Origin: Castellaniella defragrans
Lineage (GTDB): Bacteria > Pseudomonadota > Gammaproteobacteria > Burkholderiales > Burkholderiaceae_B
Direction: 5' to 3'
NCBI RefSeq assembly: GCF_014203015.1
Contig: NZ_JACHIB010000009.1
Location: 62,001 to 126,000 of the forward strand
Length of the DNA: 64,000 nt
Part shown: one piece after another, positions 47,784 through 56,563 of the stretch
Numbering within the stretch: the stretch's first letter is position 1
Layout of the letters: every line of letters begins with the position of its first letter
Translations under genes and position numbers: made by a program
The notes under the pieces: generated by a model
What the model saw: only the letters and a program-made list of their open reading frames with translations
Told to the model about the DNA's origin: nothing
Database searches by the model: none

Positions 47784-47858
47784 GGGGTAATCGGGTGGGT
47801 TTAATGGGGAATTTTCAGAGACAATGCCCCATTTGAGGCTATGATTACCCCATTTGGG
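47784..47858 (+). promoter_or_regulatory. Repeated CCCCATTTG elements before fic
   Basis: GGGGTAATC (47784-47792) and GATTACCCC (47843-47851) are exact inverted repeats. CCCCATTTG occurs at 47827-47835 and again 21 bases on at 47848-47856, and the complementary ATGGGG lies at 47804-47809. This cluster fills the 97-base gap between ychF and fic and looks like an operator region. The regulator is unknown; the C-terminal winged helix of the Fic protein itself is a candidate. Confidence 0.5.
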
Positions 47859-47878
47859 TGGCTTGGGGTTACAGGTAG

Positions 47879-48922
47879 ATGCACTCGCTTACCGTCGAGC
47901 ATCTTGCTGCGCCTCGCTTTGACAGCACTCAGGTAGCCACATTGCGCTCACTGGGTGAGTGCCGGGGTAAGCAGTTGCTCTATGCCGCGCAGTCTCCTGA
48001 AGTCCTCAAAGGTTTGCGCCAGGCTGCTGCGGTCGAATCCACCGAGTCATCCAACCGGCTGGAAGGCGTTGTGGTTGCGCCTTCGCGGTTGAAGTCTCTG
48101 GTCATCCGCAACGCAACGCCAAAGGGCCGTTCCGAACAAGAGATCGCCGGCTACCGTGATGCCCTGGCGCTGATCCAGGAGTCCGCCACACACATGCCCT
48201 TCAACGAAGGCGTGGTGCTGCAACTGCACACCCTGCTGTACCGCTACATGCCGCAGACGGGCGGGCGCTGGAAGGCGACCAACAACGACATCATCGAACG
48301 CCATTCCGACGGCACGTCGCGGTTGCGCTTCCGGCTGGTCGCTGCGCACCTCACGTCCATGGCCATGACCGATCTGGCCGGGCGCTACGCCACCGCATTG
48401 GACCAGCACCTGGCTGACCCGTTGGTGCTGGTGCCACTGGCGATGCTCGACTTCCTGTGCATCCATCCGTTCCCCGACGGTAACGGTCGCATGTCTCGCC
48501 TGTTGACCTTGCTGCTCTACCAGTTCGACTATGCCGTGGGCCGCTACATCAGCTTGGAACGCATCTTCGAGGATACCAAGGAAGGCTACTACGAGACGCT
48601 GGAAGCCAGTTCGCAGGGAGGGCACCAGAGGCAGCACGACGTCAAACCCTGTCTCGACTACTTCTGGGGTGCCTTGCTACGGGCGTACCGCGAGTTCGAG
48701 GGGCGTGTCGGCACCATCGAGCGGAGACGCGGCAGCAAAGGCGACCGGGTGCGCGCGGAAGTCCTGGGACGCACTCTGCCGTTTTCGATTTCGGAAATTG
48801 AACAGGCCTACCCAGGCGTGAGCCGGGATATGGTGCGACTAGTGTTGCGGACGATGAAATCAGAGGGGTTGATCGAGTCGACAGGCAAAGGACGGGGAGC
48901 GAAATGGATCAAGCAGGCGTAA
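47879..48922 (+). CDS. Fic family protein with C-terminal winged helix
   Basis: A 347-residue Fic enzyme, which transfers AMP (or related groups) onto target proteins. The core motif is complete: HPFPDGNGRMSRLL (near residues 197-210), with the catalytic His and phosphate-binding GNGR. An N-terminal inhibitory helix of class II type is present: ESTESSNRLEGV (S-x3-E-G form) around residues 53-64, so activity should be self-restrained. The C-terminal ~70 residues (FSISEIEQAYPGVSRDMVRL) look like a winged helix. It is the first gene of the island. A toxin, regulator or defence role is possible. Confidence 0.85.
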   Translation: MHSLTVEHLAAPRFDSTQVATLRSLGECRGKQLLYAAQSPEVLKGLRQAAAVESTESSNRLEGVVVAPSRLKSLVIRNATPKGRSEQEIAGYRDALALIQESATHMPFNEGVVLQLHTLLYRYMPQTGGRWKATNNDIIERHSDGTSRLRFRLVAAHLTSMAMTDLAGRYATALDQHLADPLVLVPLAMLDFLCIHPFPDGNGRMSRLLTLLLYQFDYAVGRYISLERIFEDTKEGYYETLEASSQGGHQRQHDVKPCLDYFWGALLRAYREFEGRVGTIERRRGSKGDRVRAEVLGRTLPFSISEIEQAYPGVSRDMVRLVLRTMKSEGLIESTGKGRGAKWIKQA

Positions 48923-48929
48923 GGGGATC

Positions 48930-49076
48930 ATGATGAAATTGGTCGGCAACATCAGTCGCTTGCCGGGGGCCAACCTCCAACAAGCCATCTGCCTAGGAGT
49001 GCGGCCAGAGGTCGGAGTCTTGTGCTTTGAATCGCCCCGAAACAGCAGCCCAAAAAATCAGGGGGCAAAGAAGTGA
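48930..49076 (+). CDS. Small ORF of 48 codons, coupled to the restriction gene
   Basis: From the ATG at 48930 an uninterrupted frame of 48 residues begins MMKLVGNISRLPGANLQQAI and ends in PKNQGAKK. AAGGGG lies three to four bases before the start. The stop TGA overlaps the GTG start of the restriction gene (GTGA), the same four-base junction used elsewhere in the window. No family is recognised; it has no clear signal peptide or membrane segment. It may be a leader or accessory peptide, or only a coupling device. Confidence 0.45.
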   Translation: MMKLVGNISRLPGANLQQAICLGVRPEVGVLCFESPRNSSPKNQGAKK

Positions 49077-52000
49077 GTGACCAGTTTTTCAACCAGCCAA
49101 TCCTCAATTCGCCATACGACTACCCGTCTCGGCACTGGGAGCTGGACGACAGTGGACAACCTACGCAGCAAATCGTCGAGTCACGTCGAGCTTCCAGTTT
49201 CATCAGTCCGATTCCAAAGCCCCGCCGGCATCGCGGCGAGCAGGCTACTCTGGCGTTGGATGAAGTTGAGAACCTGGCTGATGACGGGCAGCGTTACCGC
49301 CACTCTGAACTGATCAATTCGGTGCGGCGCGAGGTCGATGCCTGGCGACGCTTGCCGCCGTCGCAATGGCGTGTCACCCCCGAAACGGCCCGTCTGCTGG
49401 AGCACTGGCGCAACCACAAGTTCGCTGGGGTGCGCCCGTTCTTCTGCCAGGTCGAAGCGGCCGAAACCGCGATCTGGTTGACCGAGGTCGTCCCGCAGCT
49501 CGGCAAAAGTGGGGAACGCTTCCTCGATCACCTGAAGAAGGTCAGCAACGACGCCAACCCCGGCCTGATGCGCCTGGCGCTGAAGCTGGCCACCGGTGCT
49601 GGCAAGACCACGGTCATGGCCATGCTCATCGCTTGGCAGACGGTCAATGCCGTGCGCCATCCGCAGAGCAAGAAATTCACTCGTGGTTTCCTGCTGGTCG
49701 CCCCTGGCCTGACCATCAAGGATCGTTTGCGCGTGCTGCTGCCCAATGACGCCGACAGCTACTACGCCAGCCGCGAGATCGTGCCACGCGACATGCTGGC
49801 GGATCTGGACAAGGCCAAGATCGTCATCACCAACTACCACGCTTTCAAGCTGCGCGAGCGCCTGGAGTTGTCCAAGGGCGGCCGTCGCTTGCTGCAAGGC
49901 CGCACCGGCAGTGAGCCGGACACGCTCGAAACCGAGGGTCAGATGCTCCAGCGGGTCATGCCGGAATTGATGGGGCTGAAGAACATCCTTGCCATCAACG
50001 ACGAGGCTCACCATTGCTATCGCGAAAAACCCGCTTCCGACGACGACTTCGTTGACGGCAAGGGCAATCCGCTGACCGGCGATGAACTCAAGGCTGCCAA
50101 GGAACACGTCAAGGACGAGAACGAAGCCGCACGGCTGTGGATTTCCGGCCTGGAAGCAGTCAACCGCAAGCTGGGCCTGCAGCAGGTGATCGATCTGTCG
50201 GCCACGCCATTCTTCCTGGCCGGCTCCGGCTACGTGGAAGGCACGCTTTTTCCCTGGACGATGAGCGACTTCTCGCTGATGGACGCCATCGAATGCGGCA
50301 TCGTCAAATTGCCGCGCGTGCCGGTGGCCGACAACATCCCCGGCGCGGAAATGCCCATCTACCGCGAGCTATGGAAGCACATCGGCAAGAAGATGCCGAA
50401 GAAGGGGCGTGGCAAGAACGCCCAACTTGATCCGTTGGCCATTCCGGTGGAGTTGCAGACCGCGCTGGAAGCCCTGTACGGCCACTACCTCAAAACCTAC
50501 GAAGCCTGGAAGCAGGCAGGCATCAATGTGCCACCGTGCTTCATCGTGGTATGCAACAACACCGCCACTTCCAAACTGGTGTTCGATTACATCTCCGGTT
50601 TCGAGCGCACGAATGAAGATGGCTCTGTTACGCCCGTGGAGGGGCGTCTGCAACTGTTCCGCAACTTCGACGAGCACGGCAACCCGTTGGCGCGCCCGAA
50701 AACCTTGCTGATCGACAGCGAGCAGCTCGAATCCGGCGAGGCGCTGGACGATAACTTCCGGGGCATGGCCGCCGACGAGATCGAACGCTTCAAGCGCGAA
50801 ATCATCGAGCGCACCGGCGACCGCCGCCAGGCTGAAAACCTGAGTGACAGCGAACTGCTGCGCGAGGTGATGAACACCGTTGGCAAGCAGGGCCGCCTGG
50901 GTGAGCAAATCCGCTGCGTGGTGTCGGTGTCCATGCTCACAGAAGGCTGGGATGCCAACACCGTGACCCACATCCTCGGTGTGCGTGCGTTCGGCACCCA
51001 ATTGCTGTGCGAACAGGTGATTGGCCGAGCCCTGCGCCGCCAATCCTATGAGTTGAACGAGCAAGGCCTGTTCGACGTGGAGTACGCCGACGTATTCGGC
51101 ATTCCTTTCGACTTCACAGCCAAGCCGGTCGTTGTCACGCCGCCCAAGCCCCGCGAAACCATTACGGTCAAGGCATTGCGCCCGGAGCGCGACCCTCTGG
51201 AAATCCGGTTCCCTCGCGTGCAGGGCTATCGCGTCGAACTGCCAGAAGAACAACTCGAAGCCGAATTCAACGGTGACCACCACCTCACCCTGACGCCAGA
51301 CATGGTTGGCGCAACCCAGACCCACAACGCCGGCATCATCGGCGAGGCGGTAGTGCTGGACATCAAGCATCTGCAAGATGTGCGGCAGTCCACTCTGTTG
51401 ATGGAGTTGACCAAGCACCTGCTGTTCCAGCATTGGCGCGACCAAGGTCAGGACGCGCCGATTGCATTGTTTGGGCAGCTCAAGCGCATCGTGCGCCAGT
51501 GGCTGGACGAGTGCCTGGAATGCAAGGGAGGCACCTGCCCGGCGCAATTGATGTACCGCGAACTGGCGGACATGGCCTGCCAGCGCATCACCAAGGGCAT
51601 TACCGCGAAGGAGCTGCAGAAAGGCCGGCAGGTCAAGGCCATCCTCGACCCGTTCAACCCCACCGGCAGCACCGCGCATGTGCGCTTCAACACCTCTCGC
51701 CCGGGCAGCGAACGCTGGGAAACCCTCGGCGTGGAGAACCAGCCGAAGAACCAGGTCAACTGGGTCATCCTGGACAGTGGCTGGGAAGGCGAATTCTGCC
51801 GCGTCGCCGAGTCCCACCCCAAGGTGCTGGCCTACACCAAGAACCACAACCTCGGCCTGGAAGTGCCCTACCGCTTCGGCTCGGCCAACCGTATTTACAT
51901 CCCGGACTTCATCGTGCAAGTGGATGACGGTCATGGCAAGAACGACCCGCTGAACCTGATCGTTGAAATCAAGGGCTACCGGCGCGAGGATGCGAAGGAA

Positions 52001-52186
52001 AAGAAGTCCACCATGGACACCTACTGGATTCCCGGCGTGAATCACCTCGGCACGCACGGCCGCTGGGCCTTTGCCGAGTTCGGCGATGTGTACGAAATGC
52101 AGGAAGACTTTGCCAAAGAGGTCGAGGCGAAGTTCAACCAAATGATTGAAACGGCTGCACCTGCACCGGGCAACAAGGGACACTGA
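49073..52186 (+). CDS. res: Type III-like restriction enzyme subunit (superfamily 2 helicase with PD-ExK nuclease)
   Basis: A 1037-residue protein. Residues ~165-660 form a superfamily 2 helicase: ATGAGKTTVMAML (~173), INDEAHH (~310), DLSATPFFLAG (~375), and QVIGRALRRQ (~648). The C-terminus has a nuclease core, IYIPDFIVQVDDG (~943) and LIVEIKGYR (~965), i.e. P-D...E-x-K. It resembles the family that NCBI names BPTD_3080 restriction endonuclease (from memory). It would cut DNA lacking the partner modification after ATP-driven translocation or switching. The GTG start overlaps the small ORF; the methyltransferase ATG follows immediately. Confidence 0.88.
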   Translation: MSDQFFNQPILNSPYDYPSRHWELDDSGQPTQQIVESRRASSFISPIPKPRRHRGEQATLALDEVENLADDGQRYRHSELINSVRREVDAWRRLPPSQWRVTPETARLLEHWRNHKFAGVRPFFCQVEAAETAIWLTEVVPQLGKSGERFLDHLKKVSNDANPGLMRLALKLATGAGKTTVMAMLIAWQTVNAVRHPQSKKFTRGFLLVAPGLTIKDRLRVLLPNDADSYYASREIVPRDMLADLDKAKIVITNYHAFKLRERLELSKGGRRLLQGRTGSEPDTLETEGQMLQRVMPELMGLKNILAINDEAHHCYREKPASDDDFVDGKGNPLTGDELKAAKEHVKDENEAARLWISGLEAVNRKLGLQQVIDLSATPFFLAGSGYVEGTLFPWTMSDFSLMDAIECGIVKLPRVPVADNIPGAEMPIYRELWKHIGKKMPKKGRGKNAQLDPLAIPVELQTALEALYGHYLKTYEAWKQAGINVPPCFIVVCNNTATSKLVFDYISGFERTNEDGSVTPVEGRLQLFRNFDEHGNPLARPKTLLIDSEQLESGEALDDNFRGMAADEIERFKREIIERTGDRRQAENLSDSELLREVMNTVGKQGRLGEQIRCVVSVSMLTEGWDANTVTHILGVRAFGTQLLCEQVIGRALRRQSYELNEQGLFDVEYADVFGIPFDFTAKPVVVTPPKPRETITVKALRPERDPLEIRFPRVQGYRVELPEEQLEAEFNGDHHLTLTPDMVGATQTHNAGIIGEAVVLDIKHLQDVRQSTLLMELTKHLLFQHWRDQGQDAPIALFGQLKRIVRQWLDECLECKGGTCPAQLMYRELADMACQRITKGITAKELQKGRQVKAILDPFNPTGSTAHVRFNTSRPGSERWETLGVENQPKNQVNWVILDSGWEGEFCRVAESHPKVLAYTKNHNLGLEVPYRFGSANRIYIPDFIVQVDDGHGKNDPLNLIVEIKGYRREDAKEKKSTMDTYWIPGVNHLGTHGRWAFAEFGDVYEMQEDFAKEVEAKFNQMIETAAPAPGNKGH

Positions 52187-52187
52187 G

Positions 52188-55055
52188 ATGGCAACCAAGA
52201 AAACACAGAAGCCCGGCAAGAGCATCGAGCAGATCACGCATACCGAGGCCAAACGCAAGAACATCCCGACGGTGGAGCATCAGTCGGTGATGCAACACCA
52301 CGAGCAAGCGCCGGTGCAGGTGGCGTACCCGCGCGCCAATCGGCAATGGCTGGAGGAGCTGTGCGCCCTGCATGATGCAGGCAAGGTATCCCCGGAATTC
52401 CAGCAGCGGCTGAACCGTGACCTCGACCCGCAGCTCATCTGGCGTGGCAAGGACCAGCAGGACTGGTCAGACCTGGTCGTCAATGCGCCGCCGCTCTACA
52501 TCCAGGAGAAGGTCAAGCCCAAGGCGCTGATCGACAACCTGCGGCGCCAGACCGAGGAACGACGCGGAGCTGCCACGCCGCAGCAGGACATACCGGATCT
52601 GTTCGGCGACTTCAATGGTTTGCCCACAGGTGCGGATCGGACTGAGTTCTACCAGCACGAAGGCCATTGGCAGAACCGGATGATCCTGGGCGACAGCTTG
52701 CAGGTGATGGCGAGCCTGGCCGAACGCGAGGGGTTGCGAGGCAAAGTGCAGTGCATTTATTTCGATCCGCCCTATGGGATCAAGTTCAACAGCAATTTCC
52801 AGTGGTCAACCACCAGCCGCGACGTAAAAGATGGCAATGCCGACCACATCACCCGCGAGCCGGAGCAGGTGAAGGCATTTCGGGATACCTGGCGTGATGG
52901 CATTCATTCGTATCTGACGTATTTGCGCGACCGGTTGATGGTGGCGCGGGATTTGTTGACCGAATCCGGGTCTATTTTTGTGCAGATTGGCGATGAGAAT
53001 GTGCATCGTGTGCGTACTCTAATGGATGAAATTTTTGGTGACGAAAATTTCGTTAGTCAGATCGCAGTAAGAAAAACAGGAGCGGTCAGTAGCCCCGATG
53101 CAAAATTGAACTCCCTCGGAACTATATCAGATCATGTTGTCTGGTATGCGAGACGAAAGGATTTTCTCAAGTATCGCCAACTCTACACAAGAAAGGCAGA
53201 CACAAACACTGCAGAGCAGTATCGGCTTACCGACGAGGGCGGTCAATATCAGTCCGTAACGATTGAGTCGAACGGCTATGCAGAGAATTTTCACTTTCCG
53301 ATTCGGATCAGGGGCAAGGATTTTTATCCCGCAAGGACTCGGCATTGGAGTACCACGGAAAAGGGCATCTATCGTGTGGCAAACGCCGGCCGAGTAATCG
53401 CTACCGAAAAAAAACTTCGTTTCAAGAAATATATGGAAGATTTTCCGGTAAGTCCAATTGCAAATATCTGGGCGGACGTTATGGGGTCGTCGGGGCTGAT
53501 CTATGTTGTGCAAACTAATGAGCGTATTGTCGAACGGTGCTTGTTGATGGCAACCGATCCTGGCGACTTAGTGCTTGACCCCACCTGCGGTTCCGGTACG
53601 ACGGCCTATGTCGCCGAACAATGGGGACGTCGCTGGATAACGATTGATACTTCGCGCGTTGCACTTGCACTAGCACGCGCCCGTATCATGGGCGCACGTT
53701 ATCCTTTTTACCTACTCGCCGATTCCCGCGAAGGCCAACAGAAAGAAGCCGAGATCACCCGTGGCGCACTTTCTAGCCATGTCACCTACGGCAACATCAC
53801 CCAGGGTTTCGTGTATGAGCGCGTGCCGCATATTACCCTAAAATCCATCGCCAACAATGTCGAGATTGATGTCATCTGGGACGCCTTCCAGTCTAAGCTA
53901 GAGCTACTGCTCGAACAACTTAATGCGGCGCTGAAAAAGAACTGGCAGGAATGGGAAGTTCCGCGTGAAGCCGATGCAAAGTGGAGCGACAAAGCCAAGA
54001 AGCTGCACGCCGACTGGTGGCAGCAGCGCATCGCCCGACAAAAGGAAGTCGACGCATCGATCTCCGCCAAGGCCGAGTTCGAGTACCTCTACGACAAACC
54101 CTACGAGGACAAGAAGAAGGTGCGCGTGGCCGGCCCCTTCACCGTTGAATCGTTGTCGCCGCATCGCGTGCTGGGCGTGGACGAGGAAGACAACCTGATC
54201 GACCACGTGGCCGAGGCTCAAGCGGAGTACGGCCAGGACTTCGCCAGCCTGATCCTGGCCAATTTGCGCACCGCAGGCGTGCAGCAGGCACACAAGGCCG
54301 ACAAGATCGAGTTCACCTCACTGGAAGCGTGGCCGGGCGACTTGATTTGTGCCGAAGGCCGCTATCTGGAGAACGGGCAGGTGAAGCGTGCCGGCATCCT
54401 GGTCGGTCCCGAATTCGGTACCGTCACTCGCGCTGACCTGGTCGATGCTGCCCGCGAGGCGGGTGATGCCAATTTCGACGTACTCATCGCCTGCGCCTTC
54501 AACTACGACGCACCGGCCAGCGAATTCAGCAAGCTGGGCCGCATCAACGTGCTCAAGGCACGCATGAACGCCGACCTGCACATGGCCGAAGATCTGAAGA
54601 ACACCGGCAAGGGCAACCTGTTCGTGATCTTCGGCGAACCGGATGTAGATGTGCTGGACACCCAGGGCCGCAGCATCCGCCGCTACGACGGCAAGCGCGA
54701 CGTCATCGAGGTGCCCGCGGACGGACAACTGGTGGTCAAGATCAACGGCGTGGACGTGTTTCACCCCAGCACCGGCGAAGTGCGCAGCGACGGCGCAGAC
54801 GGCATCGCCTGCTGGTTCCTGGACACCGACTACAACGAGGAATCCTTCTTCGTCCGCCATGCCTACTTCCTTGGTGCGAGCGATCCGTACAAGGCGCTGA
54901 AGATCACCCTCAAGGCCGAAATTGACCCCGACGCCTGGGCAACACTCAACAGCGATACCTCACGCCCATTCCCGAAACCCAGCACCGGGCGGTTCGCTGT
55001 GAAGGTCATCAATCATCTCGGGGATGAAGTGATGAAGGTTTTCAGGGTAAGCTAG
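52188..55055 (+). CDS. mod: Type III-like DNA methyltransferase
   Basis: A 955-residue beta-class amino methyltransferase (N6-adenine or N4-cytosine) that should protect host DNA. The catalytic DPPYGIKF is at ~193 and the AdoMet motif LDPTCGSGTTAYVAEQWG at ~463, the order expected for the beta class. The segment between them (about bases 53000-53560) is markedly AT-richer than both sides and should contain the target-recognition domain. The ~400 residues after the motifs are unusual for length and may bind the restriction subunit. The ATG at 52188 follows the res stop by one base. Confidence 0.9.
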   Translation: MATKKTQKPGKSIEQITHTEAKRKNIPTVEHQSVMQHHEQAPVQVAYPRANRQWLEELCALHDAGKVSPEFQQRLNRDLDPQLIWRGKDQQDWSDLVVNAPPLYIQEKVKPKALIDNLRRQTEERRGAATPQQDIPDLFGDFNGLPTGADRTEFYQHEGHWQNRMILGDSLQVMASLAEREGLRGKVQCIYFDPPYGIKFNSNFQWSTTSRDVKDGNADHITREPEQVKAFRDTWRDGIHSYLTYLRDRLMVARDLLTESGSIFVQIGDENVHRVRTLMDEIFGDENFVSQIAVRKTGAVSSPDAKLNSLGTISDHVVWYARRKDFLKYRQLYTRKADTNTAEQYRLTDEGGQYQSVTIESNGYAENFHFPIRIRGKDFYPARTRHWSTTEKGIYRVANAGRVIATEKKLRFKKYMEDFPVSPIANIWADVMGSSGLIYVVQTNERIVERCLLMATDPGDLVLDPTCGSGTTAYVAEQWGRRWITIDTSRVALALARARIMGARYPFYLLADSREGQQKEAEITRGALSSHVTYGNITQGFVYERVPHITLKSIANNVEIDVIWDAFQSKLELLLEQLNAALKKNWQEWEVPREADAKWSDKAKKLHADWWQQRIARQKEVDASISAKAEFEYLYDKPYEDKKKVRVAGPFTVESLSPHRVLGVDEEDNLIDHVAEAQAEYGQDFASLILANLRTAGVQQAHKADKIEFTSLEAWPGDLICAEGRYLENGQVKRAGILVGPEFGTVTRADLVDAAREAGDANFDVLIACAFNYDAPASEFSKLGRINVLKARMNADLHMAEDLKNTGKGNLFVIFGEPDVDVLDTQGRSIRRYDGKRDVIEVPADGQLVVKINGVDVFHPSTGEVRSDGADGIACWFLDTDYNEESFFVRHAYFLGASDPYKALKITLKAEIDPDAWATLNSDTSRPFPKPSTGRFAVKVINHLGDEVMKVFRVS

Positions 55056-55069
55056 GAGAACGAGGGCAT

Positions 55070-56170
55070 ATGAAAATCGACTTCTCCCAACCCAAGTTCA
55101 CTGGCGCACGCTTTGACGAGCATACGTTACCCGTCGACGTGGCTCGTGACCTTGCTGCTTATGAACGCCTGATTGTCGAGCTGGCCAAGCATCTGTATTT
55201 GCAGGAGCACCCAGGGAGGCAGCGCGTGCCCAAGGGGTTTGAAGCCGGTTTCCGCCTGGACATTGAGCGCATCGATGAAGGTAGTACCAAGCCCATGCTG
55301 GCGCTGGTCATGGCTGGCGCGCTTGCTCTGCAAGGCGGCGAGAGAGATTATTTCGAGCGTGCCCGCGACTTGGTGGCCGAATGCATCGCAGCGCCGATTA
55401 CTGCATTGCCAGAAGCATTTCCGAAAGAGCTGTTGGGATACTTCAATCAGTTCGGCCGTTCTTTGCGTGCCGATGAGGCTTTGGAGTTGCCGCTTCAAAG
55501 CGGCAATCCGGCCCGTTTGACACAGGACAAACGCAAGCAACTGGTATTGGCCGCTGATCAGGTCTATGAACGAGAAATTTCGCTCAATGGTTACATTGAA
55601 GAAGTAGATTTCGCCAAATCTTCGTTTCGCCTGAAGCCGGCAGACAACAGCCCGGCCGTTGTTATTCCTATGTCGGATTCGTTTCATAACACGGCTCGCA
55701 CCTATGGGGGGCGTGAGCGTCATCAGATTAGCGTAGCGGGTGTAGGTGCCTATGACTCTTACGAACGCCTTCAAAAAGTAATATCCATCGAGTCGCTGGA
55801 AGTCACCAAAAACTACGCCATCTCGGCGCGGTTCGACGAAATCTCCCAGCTCGAAAATGGCTGGTTCGAGGGTGGTGGGCTGGCGCCCAATGCCGACAGG
55901 CTGTCTCGTGTTTCTGAGAAACTGATCGCTGATTACCCGGATAAATTACCCATACCCCTGATTGTTTCAAAGCAAGATGGCAATCTTTTGCTCGAATGGA
56001 AAGTCGAAGGCGACCCATCGCTGGACATCGATTTGACCAATTTGCAAGCCAGTTACCATGCGTTCGGAGCCAATGATGAGGACGTGGAGAGAGACTTCAA
56101 TCTCGATGCTGCTGGCTGGCAGTCCCTGTTCGCGTTCTTGAATGAAAATATCAAGGTGCAACAGGCATGA
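55070..56170 (+). CDS. Unknown island protein, 366 residues
   Basis: I do not recognise this protein. It has no signal peptide, membrane helix or nucleotide-binding motif. The N-terminal half is rich in helix-forming stretches (RDLAAYERLIVELAKHLYLQ, ALALQGGERDYFERARDLVA); the middle shows beta-type alternation (EISLNGYIEEVDFAKSSFRL, AVVIPMSDSF), and the C-terminal part (LPIPLIVSKQDGNLLLEWKV) is reminiscent of small all-beta modules. A CGAGGG site precedes the ATG. It overlaps the next gene by four bases, and both lie between the methyltransferase and the helicase fusion, implying a joint role in the same system. Confidence 0.75.
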   Translation: MKIDFSQPKFTGARFDEHTLPVDVARDLAAYERLIVELAKHLYLQEHPGRQRVPKGFEAGFRLDIERIDEGSTKPMLALVMAGALALQGGERDYFERARDLVAECIAAPITALPEAFPKELLGYFNQFGRSLRADEALELPLQSGNPARLTQDKRKQLVLAADQVYEREISLNGYIEEVDFAKSSFRLKPADNSPAVVIPMSDSFHNTARTYGGRERHQISVAGVGAYDSYERLQKVISIESLEVTKNYAISARFDEISQLENGWFEGGGLAPNADRLSRVSEKLIADYPDKLPIPLIVSKQDGNLLLEWKVEGDPSLDIDLTNLQASYHAFGANDEDVERDFNLDAAGWQSLFAFLNENIKVQQA

Positions 56171-56541
56171 ACGAACAGATTTTGCTGCTGCGCCAGGTGC
56201 ATCCGAATTTCTTTCCCGATGGCGAGGTTTCCAGCCAAGCTTTCTTTCCTTTCCCGAAGGATGACGGAAAACTGTCCGTTTACGATGGCAATCAGACTAC
56301 TGCGGAGGCATCGCATCAGCACTACACCGTGGAGCTCGGTCTGGAATCCGTTGGCGTGTGGGCTGTCAGTGGCGCGGAGACCGTATCGATTGGTTTGACC
56401 CACCAGCCGGATCCTGTCGCCGGGAACCCAGCGCACGCGATCATTAATTTCGGCGCGTTCACCGAAAAGGAATGCCGGAAGTTGGCGAAGAAGCTGAAGA
56501 AGTTCGCGGTGGATCGCGGTAGTCAGTATCGCGTAGCGTAA
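56167..56541 (+). CDS. Unknown island protein, 124 residues
   Basis: This small soluble protein is not recognised. It starts MNEQILLLRQVHPNFFPDGE and contains FFPFPKDDGKLSVYDGNQTT and a basic C-terminus (ECRKLAKKLKKFAVDRGS). Its ATGA overlaps the stop of the 366-residue gene, so the two are probably made in equal amounts and may bind each other. No catalytic motif is evident. The basic tail could contact nucleic acid, which is a guess. Confidence 0.72.
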   Translation: MNEQILLLRQVHPNFFPDGEVSSQAFFPFPKDDGKLSVYDGNQTTAEASHQHYTVELGLESVGVWAVSGAETVSIGLTHQPDPVAGNPAHAIINFGAFTEKECRKLAKKLKKFAVDRGSQYRVA

Positions 56542-56563
56542 TTGCCATCGTTGAGAGGAACTG

